From NCBI GenBank assembly GCA_003221595.1, contig QHSM01000517.1:1-5408 (forward strand): a stretch of 5,408 nt of DNA, in the 5' to 3' direction. The notes under the pieces are model-generated. The model was given only the letters and a program-made list of their open reading frames with translations, was not told the origin of the DNA and made no database searches. This DNA comes from Candidatus Rokuibacteriota bacterium (GTDB lineage Bacteria > Methylomirabilota > Methylomirabilia > Rokubacteriales > CSP1-6). How positions within the stretch are numbered: the first letter of the stretch is position 1; each line of letters begins with the position of its first letter. The position numbers were made by a program, and so were the translations under genes. Below are positions 1 through 5,408 of the stretch, in pieces.

Positions 1-639
1 GTACCGGCGCCAGAACTTGTCCTCGGAGAGCCGATTCCACTGCGTGCCCTTCTCGACCAGCAGGACGAAGTCGGCGGTGCACTGCCGGATCTGCAGGTAC
101 TCCGGCTCGACGATCGACGGCACGGAGTAGCCGCCCTTGCCGAGCCGCGCGCAGTCCACGCGGTCGCCGTCGTCCACCAGCACCAGCGGGCCGACGACCG
201 AGCCGGCGTTCTCGGCGCGCACATGCAGCTCCTCGCGGAGCGCCTCCAGGCTCACCTCGAGGTCCTCGATGAGCGGATCGGACTCGTCCTGCGTGTCGAG
301 GGTGTTCTCGTGGGAGTTCTTGATCGTGTGCTTGGACCGGTAGTAGATCTCGCGGAGCGAGGTCGTGAGGTTCGCCCGCTGGAGCTCGCAGAGCGCGTCG
401 GCCACCAGCACCGTTTGCATGAACTTCTTCGCCATCCCCACGTTGAAGAACGACCGCGCCTGCTTGCGCTTGCCCATCTCGATCAGGCCCTTGCGGTCGT
501 TGAAGGTGATGTTCGACAGCGATCGAATCGGGATCGTCAGGGTCGGATCCTTGCCGCGCTGGGCAGCGTTGACGACGATGTCGGCAACACCGACGAGCTT
601 CCTCTCCACGGCGGTGACCTTCCGGGGCTTCGCGGCCAT
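1..639 (-). CDS. top6A: DNA topoisomerase VI subunit A (Spo11-like), C-terminus cut by window edge
   Basis: DNA-cleaving subunit of the type IIB topoisomerase, which works as an A2B2 tetramer to pass one duplex through another. Reading the minus strand from ATG at 639 gives 213 uninterrupted residues up to the window edge. Visible landmarks are the winged-helix 5Y-CAP motif LREIYYRSKH at residues 95-104, where the second Tyr (Y100) aligns with the DNA-linking tyrosine of Spo11/Top6A. Next come the Toprim-side motif GKGGYSVPS (about 169-177) and LLVEKGTQW (193-201), whose Glu196 matches the first acidic Toprim metal ligand. The Toprim DxD and roughly the last 150 residues expected for the family (about 360 aa) lie outside. 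The gene starts 3 nt after the subunit B stop, with a GGGAAGG Shine-Dalgarno overlapping the end of the B gene, so translational coupling is likely. Motif residues are seen; the catalytic assignment comes from the family. Confidence 0.95.
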   Translation of the reverse strand, partial: MAAKPRKVTAVERKLVGVADIVVNAAQRGKDPTLTIPIRSLSNITFNDRKGLIEMGKRKQARSFFNVGMAKKFMQTVLVADALCELQRANLTTSLREIYYRSKHTIKNSHENTLDTQDESDPLIEDLEVSLEALREELHVRAENAGSVVGPLVLVDDGDRVDCARLGKGGYSVPSIVEPEYLQIRQCTADFVLLVEKGTQWNRLSEDKFWRRY

Positions 640-642
640 CTC

Positions 643-2643
643 CTACGCCTTCCCGCGCCTGGCGCGCTTCGGACGTTTCGCGGTCGTCCGAGTCGGCTTG
701 CGCCTGCTCGTTCGCCCGGCGCGCGGCATCCGTCTCGCCGCCTTCTTCGTCCTGGCTTTCGCTTCGGGAGCGCCGCCGGTTTCGGGGGCGCCGTGCCCGT
801 TCGAGGGCGCGGCCGGCGTCTCGCTCGCCAGCACCGGCACCTCGCCCTCGATGCCCTCGGGCGTGACGATGATCGAATGCGGGAGGCCTTCCGGGCCGCT
901 GCCGTTCCGACCCAGGAGCTCGTCCGTCTTCTCGCCCCCGGTCCGCCTCATGGCCATCCGCTGGAGCTGCTCCTTCAGCTTCGAGGTGGGCAGCCGGCCT
1001 CCCTTGAGGCGGTTGCACGATTCGACCACTTCCTCGATGTAGAGCTCGAAGATGTTGCGCCGGCGGTGCTCGCCCTGCGCCCGCTCGCGCCGCCGGAGGA
1101 ACGCGCCCAGCCGCCGGCCGCATTCGCGCAGCGCCAGCGTGATCTCCTTGCGGATCTCGTCGTACTCGGCGATCGCTTCCTTGGATTCGCTGGTGAACGG
1201 CACCCAGACCGAGGCCATGTGGACGAAGATGACCATCGGCCCGCCCGGCACCGCGCCGCGCGACTGGGACACGCCGTAGTTGCGCCAGGTGGTGTCGAGC
1301 ACCGCCTTGTAGCTCACGCAGGCCGACTGCTGGTAGAGCAGCGGCACGCGGTTCGCGTAGCGGATGACGCGGGCGAGCTCGTGGTCGTTCTGCTCCTCCT
1401 CGCCTTCGGCGAGCGGGACCGCCTCCTTCGGCTGGTCCGGCTGCCCCTGATCCGGACCCCGCCCGTAGGCCAGACCCGCCTCGATGACGAACGGATTGCC
1501 GCGATACACGGACGGCGGACGGCTGACGGCCGTATAGAATTCGCCCTTGATCTGCTGGTAGAGGCCGGAGAGGATCGCCCGCTCGCCGATCGGCGAGAGA
1601 CAGTTCGTCGGCGGCGCCATGATCTTGGTCGCCTGGATGGCCTTGTACAGCGCCTCGGAGGCCTGCCCGTGGACGTCGCGCGGCCGCGAGCGCGGCGAGA
1701 GCCCGGCGGTCTTGCAGATGTCCTCGGCCAGCCGCGGCGACACCCGACTGAAATCGCTGGCCAGGAACGCGGAGAGCCAGTGGCTCTTCGTGTCCTGGAG
1801 CATCTTGAGCAGCATCCCGAGCTCGATGCCGTAGGGATGGGGCTTGATCTCCCGGGGCGACGGCGGAAGCTGGTCGTACGTCCGGGGATGCGTCTTCGTC
1901 TCGCCCTCGGGGGTGAAGTACGTCAGCTTGACGTGCGGGTTGGCGATGACGGTCTGCTCGACGTACTCGTCGACCGAGGCCCGGCCCTTCTGGTAGCGGC
2001 CCTCGACTTCCATGGTGACCTGGGTCCCACGGGTGGATTCCCACTCGATCTGCTTCTTCTCGAGAATCAGCGGCTCGTTCTTCTTGGTGTCGATCTGGAC
2101 TTCGAAGTAGTGAGCGGGCGCCCGCGCGCTGGTGCGGGAGATGATCTGAACGGGCTTCCCGGTCGTGAGCTGGCCGTACATGCCGGCGGCCGAGATGCCG
2201 ATGCCCTGCTGCCCGCGGCTCATGCGCAGCCGATGGAACTTGGAGCCGTACAACAGCTTCGCAAAGATCGGCGGAATCTGCTGTCGGATGATCCCCGGAC
2301 CGTTGTCGGTGACGGTGATCCGGAAGCGTGTGGCCTGGCTCGCGGCCGGCGGCGCGCTGCCGTTGGCGACCGCCTCGACCTTGACGACCACGTCCGGGAG
2401 GATCCCGGCTTCCTCGCACGCGTCGAGCGCGTTGTCGACCGCCTCCTTGACGCAGGTCAGGAGCGCCTTGCGCGGATTGTCGAACCCGAGGAGGTGCCGG
2501 TTCTTGGTGAAGAACTCGGACACGGAGATTTCCCGCTGGCGAGCCCCCATCTCGACGGCGGACACCGCCGGGCGCGGCGGCGCCGCTGGCGGGGGACTGG
2601 TCTTCGGGGGGGTCAGCGCTCGGCCGGCCTTTGCCACGCGCAT
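643..2643 (-). CDS. top6B: DNA topoisomerase VI subunit B (GHKL ATPase)
   Basis: ATPase subunit of topoisomerase VI; ATP-driven dimerisation closes the gate during strand passage. Numbering from ATG 2643 (666 aa): a Pro/Ala-rich leader (about 1-35), then the GHKL fold with N-box CVKEAVDNALDACEEAG (64-80), G1 box TDNGPGI (112-118) and G2 box SRGQQGIGISAAGMYG (142-157). The H2TH region follows, with KPHPYGIELGMLL near 267-279 and FSRVSP near 299-304. The transducer domain contains PPTNCLSPIGE (344-354), RVPLLYQQSA (432-441) and VPFTSESKEAI (481-491); Lys488 there probably corresponds to the switch lysine that contacts ATP. About 45 C-terminal residues are a Lys/Arg/Ala-rich, probably disordered tail ending RRGKA, not typical of archaeal subunits. 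ATG 2643 is chosen because GAGGAG lies 9 nt upstream. An in-frame ATG at 2670 would add 9 residues but has no good ribosome site. Family identity is very secure. Confidence 0.96.
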   Translation of the reverse strand: MRVAKAGRALTPPKTSPPPAAPPRPAVSAVEMGARQREISVSEFFTKNRHLLGFDNPRKALLTCVKEAVDNALDACEEAGILPDVVVKVEAVANGSAPPAASQATRFRITVTDNGPGIIRQQIPPIFAKLLYGSKFHRLRMSRGQQGIGISAAGMYGQLTTGKPVQIISRTSARAPAHYFEVQIDTKKNEPLILEKKQIEWESTRGTQVTMEVEGRYQKGRASVDEYVEQTVIANPHVKLTYFTPEGETKTHPRTYDQLPPSPREIKPHPYGIELGMLLKMLQDTKSHWLSAFLASDFSRVSPRLAEDICKTAGLSPRSRPRDVHGQASEALYKAIQATKIMAPPTNCLSPIGERAILSGLYQQIKGEFYTAVSRPPSVYRGNPFVIEAGLAYGRGPDQGQPDQPKEAVPLAEGEEEQNDHELARVIRYANRVPLLYQQSACVSYKAVLDTTWRNYGVSQSRGAVPGGPMVIFVHMASVWVPFTSESKEAIAEYDEIRKEITLALRECGRRLGAFLRRRERAQGEHRRRNIFELYIEEVVESCNRLKGGRLPTSKLKEQLQRMAMRRTGGEKTDELLGRNGSGPEGLPHSIIVTPEGIEGEVPVLASETPAAPSNGHGAPETGGAPEAKARTKKAARRMPRAGRTSRRKPTRTTAKRPKRARRGKA
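648..654 (-). promoter_or_regulatory. Ribosome binding site of top6A inside the top6B 3' end
   Basis: On the minus strand GGGAAGG lies 8 nt before the top6A ATG (639), upstream of the top6B TAG (645-643). Ribosomes finishing subunit B sit over this site, which fits coupled, balanced production of the two subunits. A second AGGAG directly abuts the ATG and is too close to act alone. Confidence 0.6.
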
Positions 2644-2746
2644 CCTCGGTAGCTCCTCATATGCCCCCATACAAACAAAGTCTCACCCAAGGACCTAGTT
2701 TTCTGACGGGGGCGGCCCGGCGCCGGTCGTCTAGAATGGACGCGTC
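2644..2746. promoter_or_regulatory. Divergent intergenic region between top6B and the DUF218 gene
   Basis: The only substantial non-coding stretch (103 bp) separates two divergently read blocks, so promoters for both should lie here. A -10-like TAGAAT sits at 2732-2737 on the plus strand, only 9 nt before the TTG start at 2747, with no convincing -35 box. If it is real, the transcript would be leaderless or nearly so. Two short perfect palindromes are present, CCGGCGCCGG (2717-2726) and GACGCGTC (2739-2746); either could be an operator half-site or chance in GC-rich DNA. The segment 2671-2700 is AT-richer than its surroundings, as expected for a promoter. No terminator hairpin with a T-run is seen. 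Confidence 0.4.
2653..2658 (-). promoter_or_regulatory. Ribosome binding site deciding the top6B start
   Basis: GAGGAG on the minus strand, 9 nt before ATG 2643. It falls inside the reading frame of the alternative longer start (ATG 2670), which lacks a comparable site. It therefore favours the shorter protein. Confidence 0.6.
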
Positions 2747-3361
2747 TTGAGCCTGGACCGCGTTTGCCGATTGACGGGGCTCGGCGGAGTCGCGCTCTTT
2801 TTAGCCACCGCGTTCACTCCGCTCGCCCACGCGCTGACCCTCTGGATGGCCGTCGAGCCGCAGCTTGTCCCCTCCGACGCCATTGTCGTCCTCGGCGCAA
2901 CCGTCTCGCCGTCGGGCATCCTGAGCAACGAATCCACCCGTCGGACCGATCATGCCATCGACCTCTATCACCGGGGCCTCGCGCCCCGGCTGATCCTGCT
3001 GGGCGGAGCCCGTGACAGCGGAGCGATCGAAGCCGAGATCCGGGCCAAGCTGGCGCGCCTGCACTCGATCCCGGCCGACGCCATCATCACGGAATCCAGG
3101 GCTCGAACGACACGAGAGGAGGCCGCGCGGGTGAGGGATCTCGCGCGATCGAGAGGCATTCGTACGGTGCTCCTCGTCACCAACTCCGGGCACATGGCGC
3201 GAGCGCGAGCCCTGTTCGAGCGCGCCGGCTTCGAGGTCCATCCCGCGCCCTCCGACACCTACTTCGAGCCCACCGCGCCCGAGGCGCGCCTGATGCTGAT
3301 GCGAGGACTCCTGCAGGAGATCCTCGGCTGGCTCTACTACCGGATCGCCGGATACGCGTGA
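2747..3361 (+). CDS. DUF218 / YdcF-SanA-ElyC-like membrane-anchored protein
   Basis: A 204-residue protein of the DUF218 family, which includes E. coli YdcF, SanA and ElyC. Members are tied to envelope or peptidoglycan-precursor homeostasis, though their reaction is poorly defined. One hydrophobic segment near residues 11-36 probably anchors it in the inner membrane with the domain outside. The Rossmann-like domain shows SDAIVVLGA (43-51), an NEST motif (61-64), RGLAPRLILLGG (76-87), ESRARTTREEA (116-126) and VLLVTNSGHMARARALFERAGFEV (positions about 141-164, key residues T145, S147, H149, R152). It begins with TTG because an in-frame TAG at 2732 leaves no upstream ATG or GTG, and a later start would cut into the anchor. 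There is no Shine-Dalgarno. It is the first gene of the rightward block, 17 nt before the next. The family call is firm; the function is unknown. Confidence 0.85.
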   Translation: MSLDRVCRLTGLGGVALFLATAFTPLAHALTLWMAVEPQLVPSDAIVVLGATVSPSGILSNESTRRTDHAIDLYHRGLAPRLILLGGARDSGAIEAEIRAKLARLHSIPADAIITESRARTTREEAARVRDLARSRGIRTVLLVTNSGHMARARALFERAGFEVHPAPSDTYFEPTAPEARLMLMRGLLQEILGWLYYRIAGYA

Positions 3362-3366
3362 GCGCT

Positions 3367-3372
3367 GGAGGA
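3367..3372 (+). promoter_or_regulatory. Ribosome binding site deciding the start of the small membrane protein
   Basis: GGAGGA lies 6 nt before ATG 3379. It supports that start over the in-frame GTG at 3358, which overlaps the preceding stop codon. Confidence 0.7.
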
Positions 3373-3378
3373 CCACAT

Positions 3379-3729
3379 ATGATCGGGATCTTCATGCTGG
3401 CGCTGGCGGGGCTCACCTCCGTCGGAGCCTATCTCCTCGGCACCCGGCGGCTCGGGCTCCCGCCCGCGAGGCTCGGCGCCGCCGTCGGCAAGACGCTGGA
3501 AACGGTGGGAGCGGTCCTGATCTTTCTCGTCGCGAATCTCGTGGTGGCCGTGCCCCTCGTGGTGGCGCTGCGCGCGGTCACCGGCACGTTCGTATCCGTC
3601 TACGTGACCGACGACACGGCGTGGCTGGGCCTCTCCCTGCTCCAGGGTCTCGCGTTCCAGTGGTGGCGGGAGGCGTCGGGGAAGAAGGCGGGGGCCCTCG
3701 CGCTTGAAGAGCGCGGGGATCTCGGGTAA
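3379..3729 (+). CDS. Small hypothetical membrane protein
   Basis: A 116-residue protein that I do not recognise. Residues 2-22 form a likely transmembrane helix (MLALAGLTSVGAYLLG core). A short basic loop follows (RRLGLPPARLG, 23-33), then a second, longer hydrophobic stretch at about 41-65. A third, weaker segment (81-96) ends in the aromatic FQWW. The tail from 97 on is polar and charged. The overall pattern suggests an integral membrane protein with two or three passes and no visible catalytic or metal-binding motif. The start at ATG 3379 is supported by GGAGGA with 6-nt spacing. An upstream GTG at 3358, overlapping the previous stop by 3 nt, would add seven residues. It is 17 nt behind the DUF218 gene and 30 nt ahead of the hydrolase, so it is probably co-transcribed. 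Being coding is likely from frame, ribosome site and hydrophobic pattern; the function is not known. Confidence 0.72.
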   Translation: MIGIFMLALAGLTSVGAYLLGTRRLGLPPARLGAAVGKTLETVGAVLIFLVANLVVAVPLVVALRAVTGTFVSVYVTDDTAWLGLSLLQGLAFQWWREASGKKAGALALEERGDLG

Positions 3730-3746
3730 AGAGGCGGTACCCGACG

Positions 3747-3753
3747 AAAGGAG
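3747..3753 (+). promoter_or_regulatory. Ribosome binding site of the alpha/beta-hydrolase
   Basis: AAAGGAG with 6-nt spacing to ATG 3760, the strongest Shine-Dalgarno in the window. It suggests the hydrolase is well translated. Confidence 0.7.
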
Positions 3754-3759
3754 ACGCGT

Positions 3760-4494
3760 ATGCCGACCATCGAGCACCGGGGCGCTTCCATCTATTACGA
3801 GGAGTCCGGTCGAGGGTTCCCCATTCTCACCTTCGCGCCGGCAGGGCTTCAGTCGACCATCGAGGTCTGGAGCCGGCCGGCCGCGCCCGTGAACCCGATC
3901 ACGGAGTTCTCCGCCGACTTCCGCGTGATCGTGATGGATCAGCGCAACGCCGGCGGCCGGTCGCGCGCTCCCATCACCGCGAGCGACGGCTGGCACACGT
4001 ACGCGGCCGACCACATCGCCGTGCTCGATCACCTCGGCATCGAGCAGTGCCACCTGTACGGCCAGTGCATCGGCGGATCGTTCATCATGAGCCTCTTGAA
4101 GGCCCAGCCGCAGCGCATCGCGGGCGCGGTGCTCGCCCAGCCCATCGGCCGCGTGGGCGCGATGGCGCCGGGCCGCTCGGCCCGGTTCAACGCGTGGGCC
4201 GAGACCCTCGCCGATCACCCCGAGGCCACCGGGCCGGTGCTGGACGCGTTCCACCAGAACCTGTACGGTCCGGGCTTCGTCTACAGCGTGGACCGCGCGT
4301 TCGTCTCGAGCTGCCAGACGCCGTGCATGGTGCTGGCCGGCAACGACGAGGCGCACCCGTATCCGATCTCCGAGGAGGTCTCGAAGCTGCTGCCGAAGTG
4401 CGAGTTCATCCCCGAATGGAAGCAGGGCGCGCCGCTGGCGGCGGCCAAGGTGCGCATCAAGGAATTCCTGGCCAAGCACACGCCGCGGCGCTGA
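3760..4494 (+). CDS. Alpha/beta-hydrolase fold protein with Cys at the nucleophile position
   Basis: A 244-residue cytosolic alpha/beta-hydrolase with no signal peptide. The order of elements is canonical: an N-terminal strand pair with IYYEESGRGFPILTFAPAG (11-29), the oxyanion region, VIVMDQRNAGGRS (56-68) in place of the usual DxRGxGxS, then YAADHIAVLDHLGI (81-94). The nucleophile elbow YGQCIGGS (100-107) puts Cys103 where most relatives have Ser. The acid loop is LAGNDEAHP (192-200) with Asp196. The usual C-terminal catalytic His is not seen at its normal place: the segment reads FIPEWKQGAPLAAAK (216-230). His199 beside the acid is a possible substitute. Cys elbows are known in dienelactone hydrolase (GxCxGG), but overall similarity is not enough to claim that activity. 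The substrate is unknown. It lies 24 nt before the selenoprotein gene, so shared expression is likely. The fold is confident; activity could be ester or thioester hydrolysis, or non-catalytic. Confidence 0.88.
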   Translation: MPTIEHRGASIYYEESGRGFPILTFAPAGLQSTIEVWSRPAAPVNPITEFSADFRVIVMDQRNAGGRSRAPITASDGWHTYAADHIAVLDHLGIEQCHLYGQCIGGSFIMSLLKAQPQRIAGAVLAQPIGRVGAMAPGRSARFNAWAETLADHPEATGPVLDAFHQNLYGPGFVYSVDRAFVSSCQTPCMVLAGNDEAHPYPISEEVSKLLPKCEFIPEWKQGAPLAAAKVRIKEFLAKHTPRR

Positions 4495-4506
4495 GGCGCG
4501 GAAAGC

Positions 4507-4510
4507 GAGG
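4507..4510 (+). promoter_or_regulatory. Ribosome binding site deciding the selenoprotein start
   Basis: GAGG lies 8 nt before ATG 4519. It favours ATG 4519 over the in-frame GTG at 4510, which would add only three residues and would overlap this site. Confidence 0.5.
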
Positions 4511-4518
4511 TGGCCGTC

Positions 4519-5408
4519 ATGCGTACGATCGAGCTGCTCTCACCCGCCGCCGCCGTGGCCGCGAACACCGTGCCGCTGGCCAAGGGCGTCCCGGCGCTCG
4601 ACGGCCGGGTCATCGGGCTCCTGAACAACTCGAAGGCCGGCACCCGGCCGTTCCTGGACCGCGTCGCGGAGCTGCTGCGGCGCGATCACGGCGTGTCGAG
4701 GATCGTCCGCTACGACAAGGCGGCCGCCGCGCTGCCGGCGCCCGACGACATGCTCGAGGCGGCCGCCCGCGAGTGCGACGTCGTGATCAACGGGATCGCC
4801 GACTGAGGGTCTTGCACGTCGTGGAGTGTCCACGACAGCATCGAGCTCGAGAAGCGGGGCGTCCCGACCGCGACCATCGTCACCGAGGAGTTTCGGGGGC
4901 TGTACGGCATCGTCTCGACGAGCCTCGGCCAGCCCTCCCTGCCGGCCGTCTACATCCAGCATCCGATCGTCAGCGTCCCCAACCCGGAGATGCAGGGGCG
5001 GGCCGACCACGCGATGGTCGCGATGGTCGAGGTCGCGGCGGCCGGGCGCGAGGCTGAAGCGGGCTCGAGCAGGCTGGCCGCCGCCGAGGTCGTCGAGCGC
5101 ATCACGGTGGCGGACGACCCGGAGGCGATCTTCGAGCGGTTCACCAGCGAGGGCTGGACCGACGGGCTCCCGATCGTGCCCCCGACCGCGACGCGGGTCG
5201 CTCAGATGCTGGCCTACTGCGACCTCGAGCCGAGCGCGTCGCTGGGCGCGATGCCGCCGCGCTGGGGCGAGGCGACGATCGCCAAGGTCGCCGTCAACGC
5301 CGTCATGGCCGGGTGCAAGCCGGAGTACTTCCCGGTCATCGTGACGGCGGTGAAGGCCATCCTGGCCAAGCCGTTCAATCTGTACGGCGTCCAGGGCACC
5401 ACGAATCC
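4519..5408 (+). CDS. UGSC-family selenoprotein, TGA-encoded Sec, C-terminus cut by window edge
   Basis: Numbering from ATG 4519, TGA is codon 96 in the motif GIAD-Sec-GSCTSWSVHD. This matches the UGSC (seleno)protein family, named after Sec-Gly-Ser-Cys. The N-terminal part fits the same family, with ALDGRVIGLLNNSKAG (28-43) and CDVVINGIAD (86-95). After the TGA the frame stays open for 200 codons with strong G/C third positions, reading ELEKRGVPTATIVTEEF (109-125) and VYIQHPIVSVPNPE (142-155). An Ala/Glu-rich linker (about 172-190) joins a second module with EGWTDGLPIVPPTATR (211-226), GAMPPRWGEATIAKVAVNAV (236-255) and MAGCKPEY (256-263), of unknown function; it continues past the edge. Sec96 and Cys99 form a UxxC pair like a thioredoxin CxxC, so a redox or thiol-chemistry role is inferred, not shown. 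Expression needs SelB, SelC and a SECIS element. The alternative is a 95-residue truncated protein, which the long open frame argues against. Confidence 0.88.
4804..4806 (+). other. Recoded TGA codon for selenocysteine
   Basis: TGA between GAC (Asp) and GGG (Gly), at the U of the UGSC motif. The surrounding protein matches the family on both sides without any frame change. A stop here would remove the family signature and all conserved sequence downstream. Confidence 0.88.
4807..4836 (+). promoter_or_regulatory. Candidate bacterial SECIS hairpin
   Basis: Directly after the TGA, GTCGTGGA (4818-4825) pairs perfectly with TCCACGAC (4829-4836), leaving loop GTG (4826-4828); opening the last A-T pair gives loop AGTGT. 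The stem is 7-8 bp and starts 11 nt after the TGA. The first loop base, a G followed by U, is 20 nt after the TGA. Bacterial SECIS elements bound by SelB are known to lie within the coding frame just 3' of UGA, with a G near the start of a small apical loop at about this distance. The hairpin encodes TSWSVHDS residues, so part of its sequence is constrained by protein. Confidence 0.75.

Noticed and set aside
223..2652. An 809-codon open frame on the plus strand opposite top6B and top6A
   Set aside because: It is antisense to two unmistakable topoisomerase VI genes, has low-complexity Arg/Leu/Ala/Asp content, and has no motif I recognise. Long antisense frames are common opposite GC-rich genes with G/C third positions.
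2643..2670. ATG 2670 as the top6B start, adding nine residues
   Set aside because: It has no good Shine-Dalgarno, while ATG 2643 has GAGGAG at 9 nt. It remains possible but is less likely.
2717..2726. Palindrome CCGGCGCCGG as a terminator or operator
   Set aside because: It has no following T-run, is short, and is made only of G and C in a GC-rich region, so chance is a sufficient explanation. It is mentioned only within the intergenic entry.
3337..4479. A 380-codon minus-strand open frame opposite the membrane protein and the hydrolase
   Set aside because: It is His/Arg/Gly-rich without domain motifs and lies antisense to a clear alpha/beta-hydrolase and its strong ribosome site.
4510..4518. 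GTG 4510 as the selenoprotein start
   Set aside because: ATG 4519 is preceded by GAGG at 8 nt. The GTG overlaps that site and adds only three residues.
4804..4806. TGA as a true stop or nonsense mutation making a pseudogene
   Set aside because: The frame continues open for 200 codons with family-conserved sequence and normal codon bias. The TGA sits at the Sec position of UGSC, and a SECIS-like hairpin follows.
4047..5057. A 336-codon plus-strand frame overlapping the hydrolase and the selenoprotein
   Set aside because: It is Arg/Gly/Ala-rich shadow translation, a +1 or +2 shift of two real genes. It spans the gene boundary without any family signature.

Overview
This is a very GC-rich window with almost no non-coding space, strong G/C preference at third codon positions, and two divergent gene blocks. 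The gene content suggests an uncultivated bacterium. A bacterial topoisomerase VI operon next to a UGSC-type selenoprotein and a GQCIG-type alpha/beta hydrolase reminds me of Candidatus Rokubacteria/Methylomirabilota or a related soil lineage. That placement is inference from gene style, not from a marker gene.

Left block, minus strand (1-2643): a two-gene operon for the type IIB topoisomerase, DNA topoisomerase VI. Subunit B (GHKL ATPase, H2TH and transducer domains, plus an unusual Lys/Arg-rich C-terminal tail) is followed after 3 nt by subunit A (Spo11-like DNA-cleaving subunit). Subunit A runs off the left edge after 213 residues; its catalytic tyrosine and the first acidic Toprim residue are inside the window.

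Middle (2644-2746): a short divergent intergenic region, the likely site of promoters for both blocks.

Right block, plus strand (2747-5408): four genes head to tail with gaps of 17, 30 and 24 nt, so probably one transcript. They are a membrane-anchored DUF218/YdcF-like protein, a small unrecognised membrane protein, an alpha/beta-hydrolase whose nucleophile position holds Cys instead of Ser, and a UGSC-family selenoprotein. In the last gene an in-frame TGA (4804-4806) is best read as selenocysteine. It lies in the motif Sec-Gly-Ser-Cys, the frame stays open for 200 codons afterwards to the window edge, and a near-perfect hairpin 11 nt downstream has the geometry of a bacterial SECIS element. 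An automatic gene caller would cut this gene into a false 95-98-residue ORF and a downstream fragment.

The most noteworthy system is this selenoprotein, its fused downstream module of unknown function, and its co-directional Cys-nucleophile hydrolase partner. The second point of interest is the bacterial topoisomerase VI.
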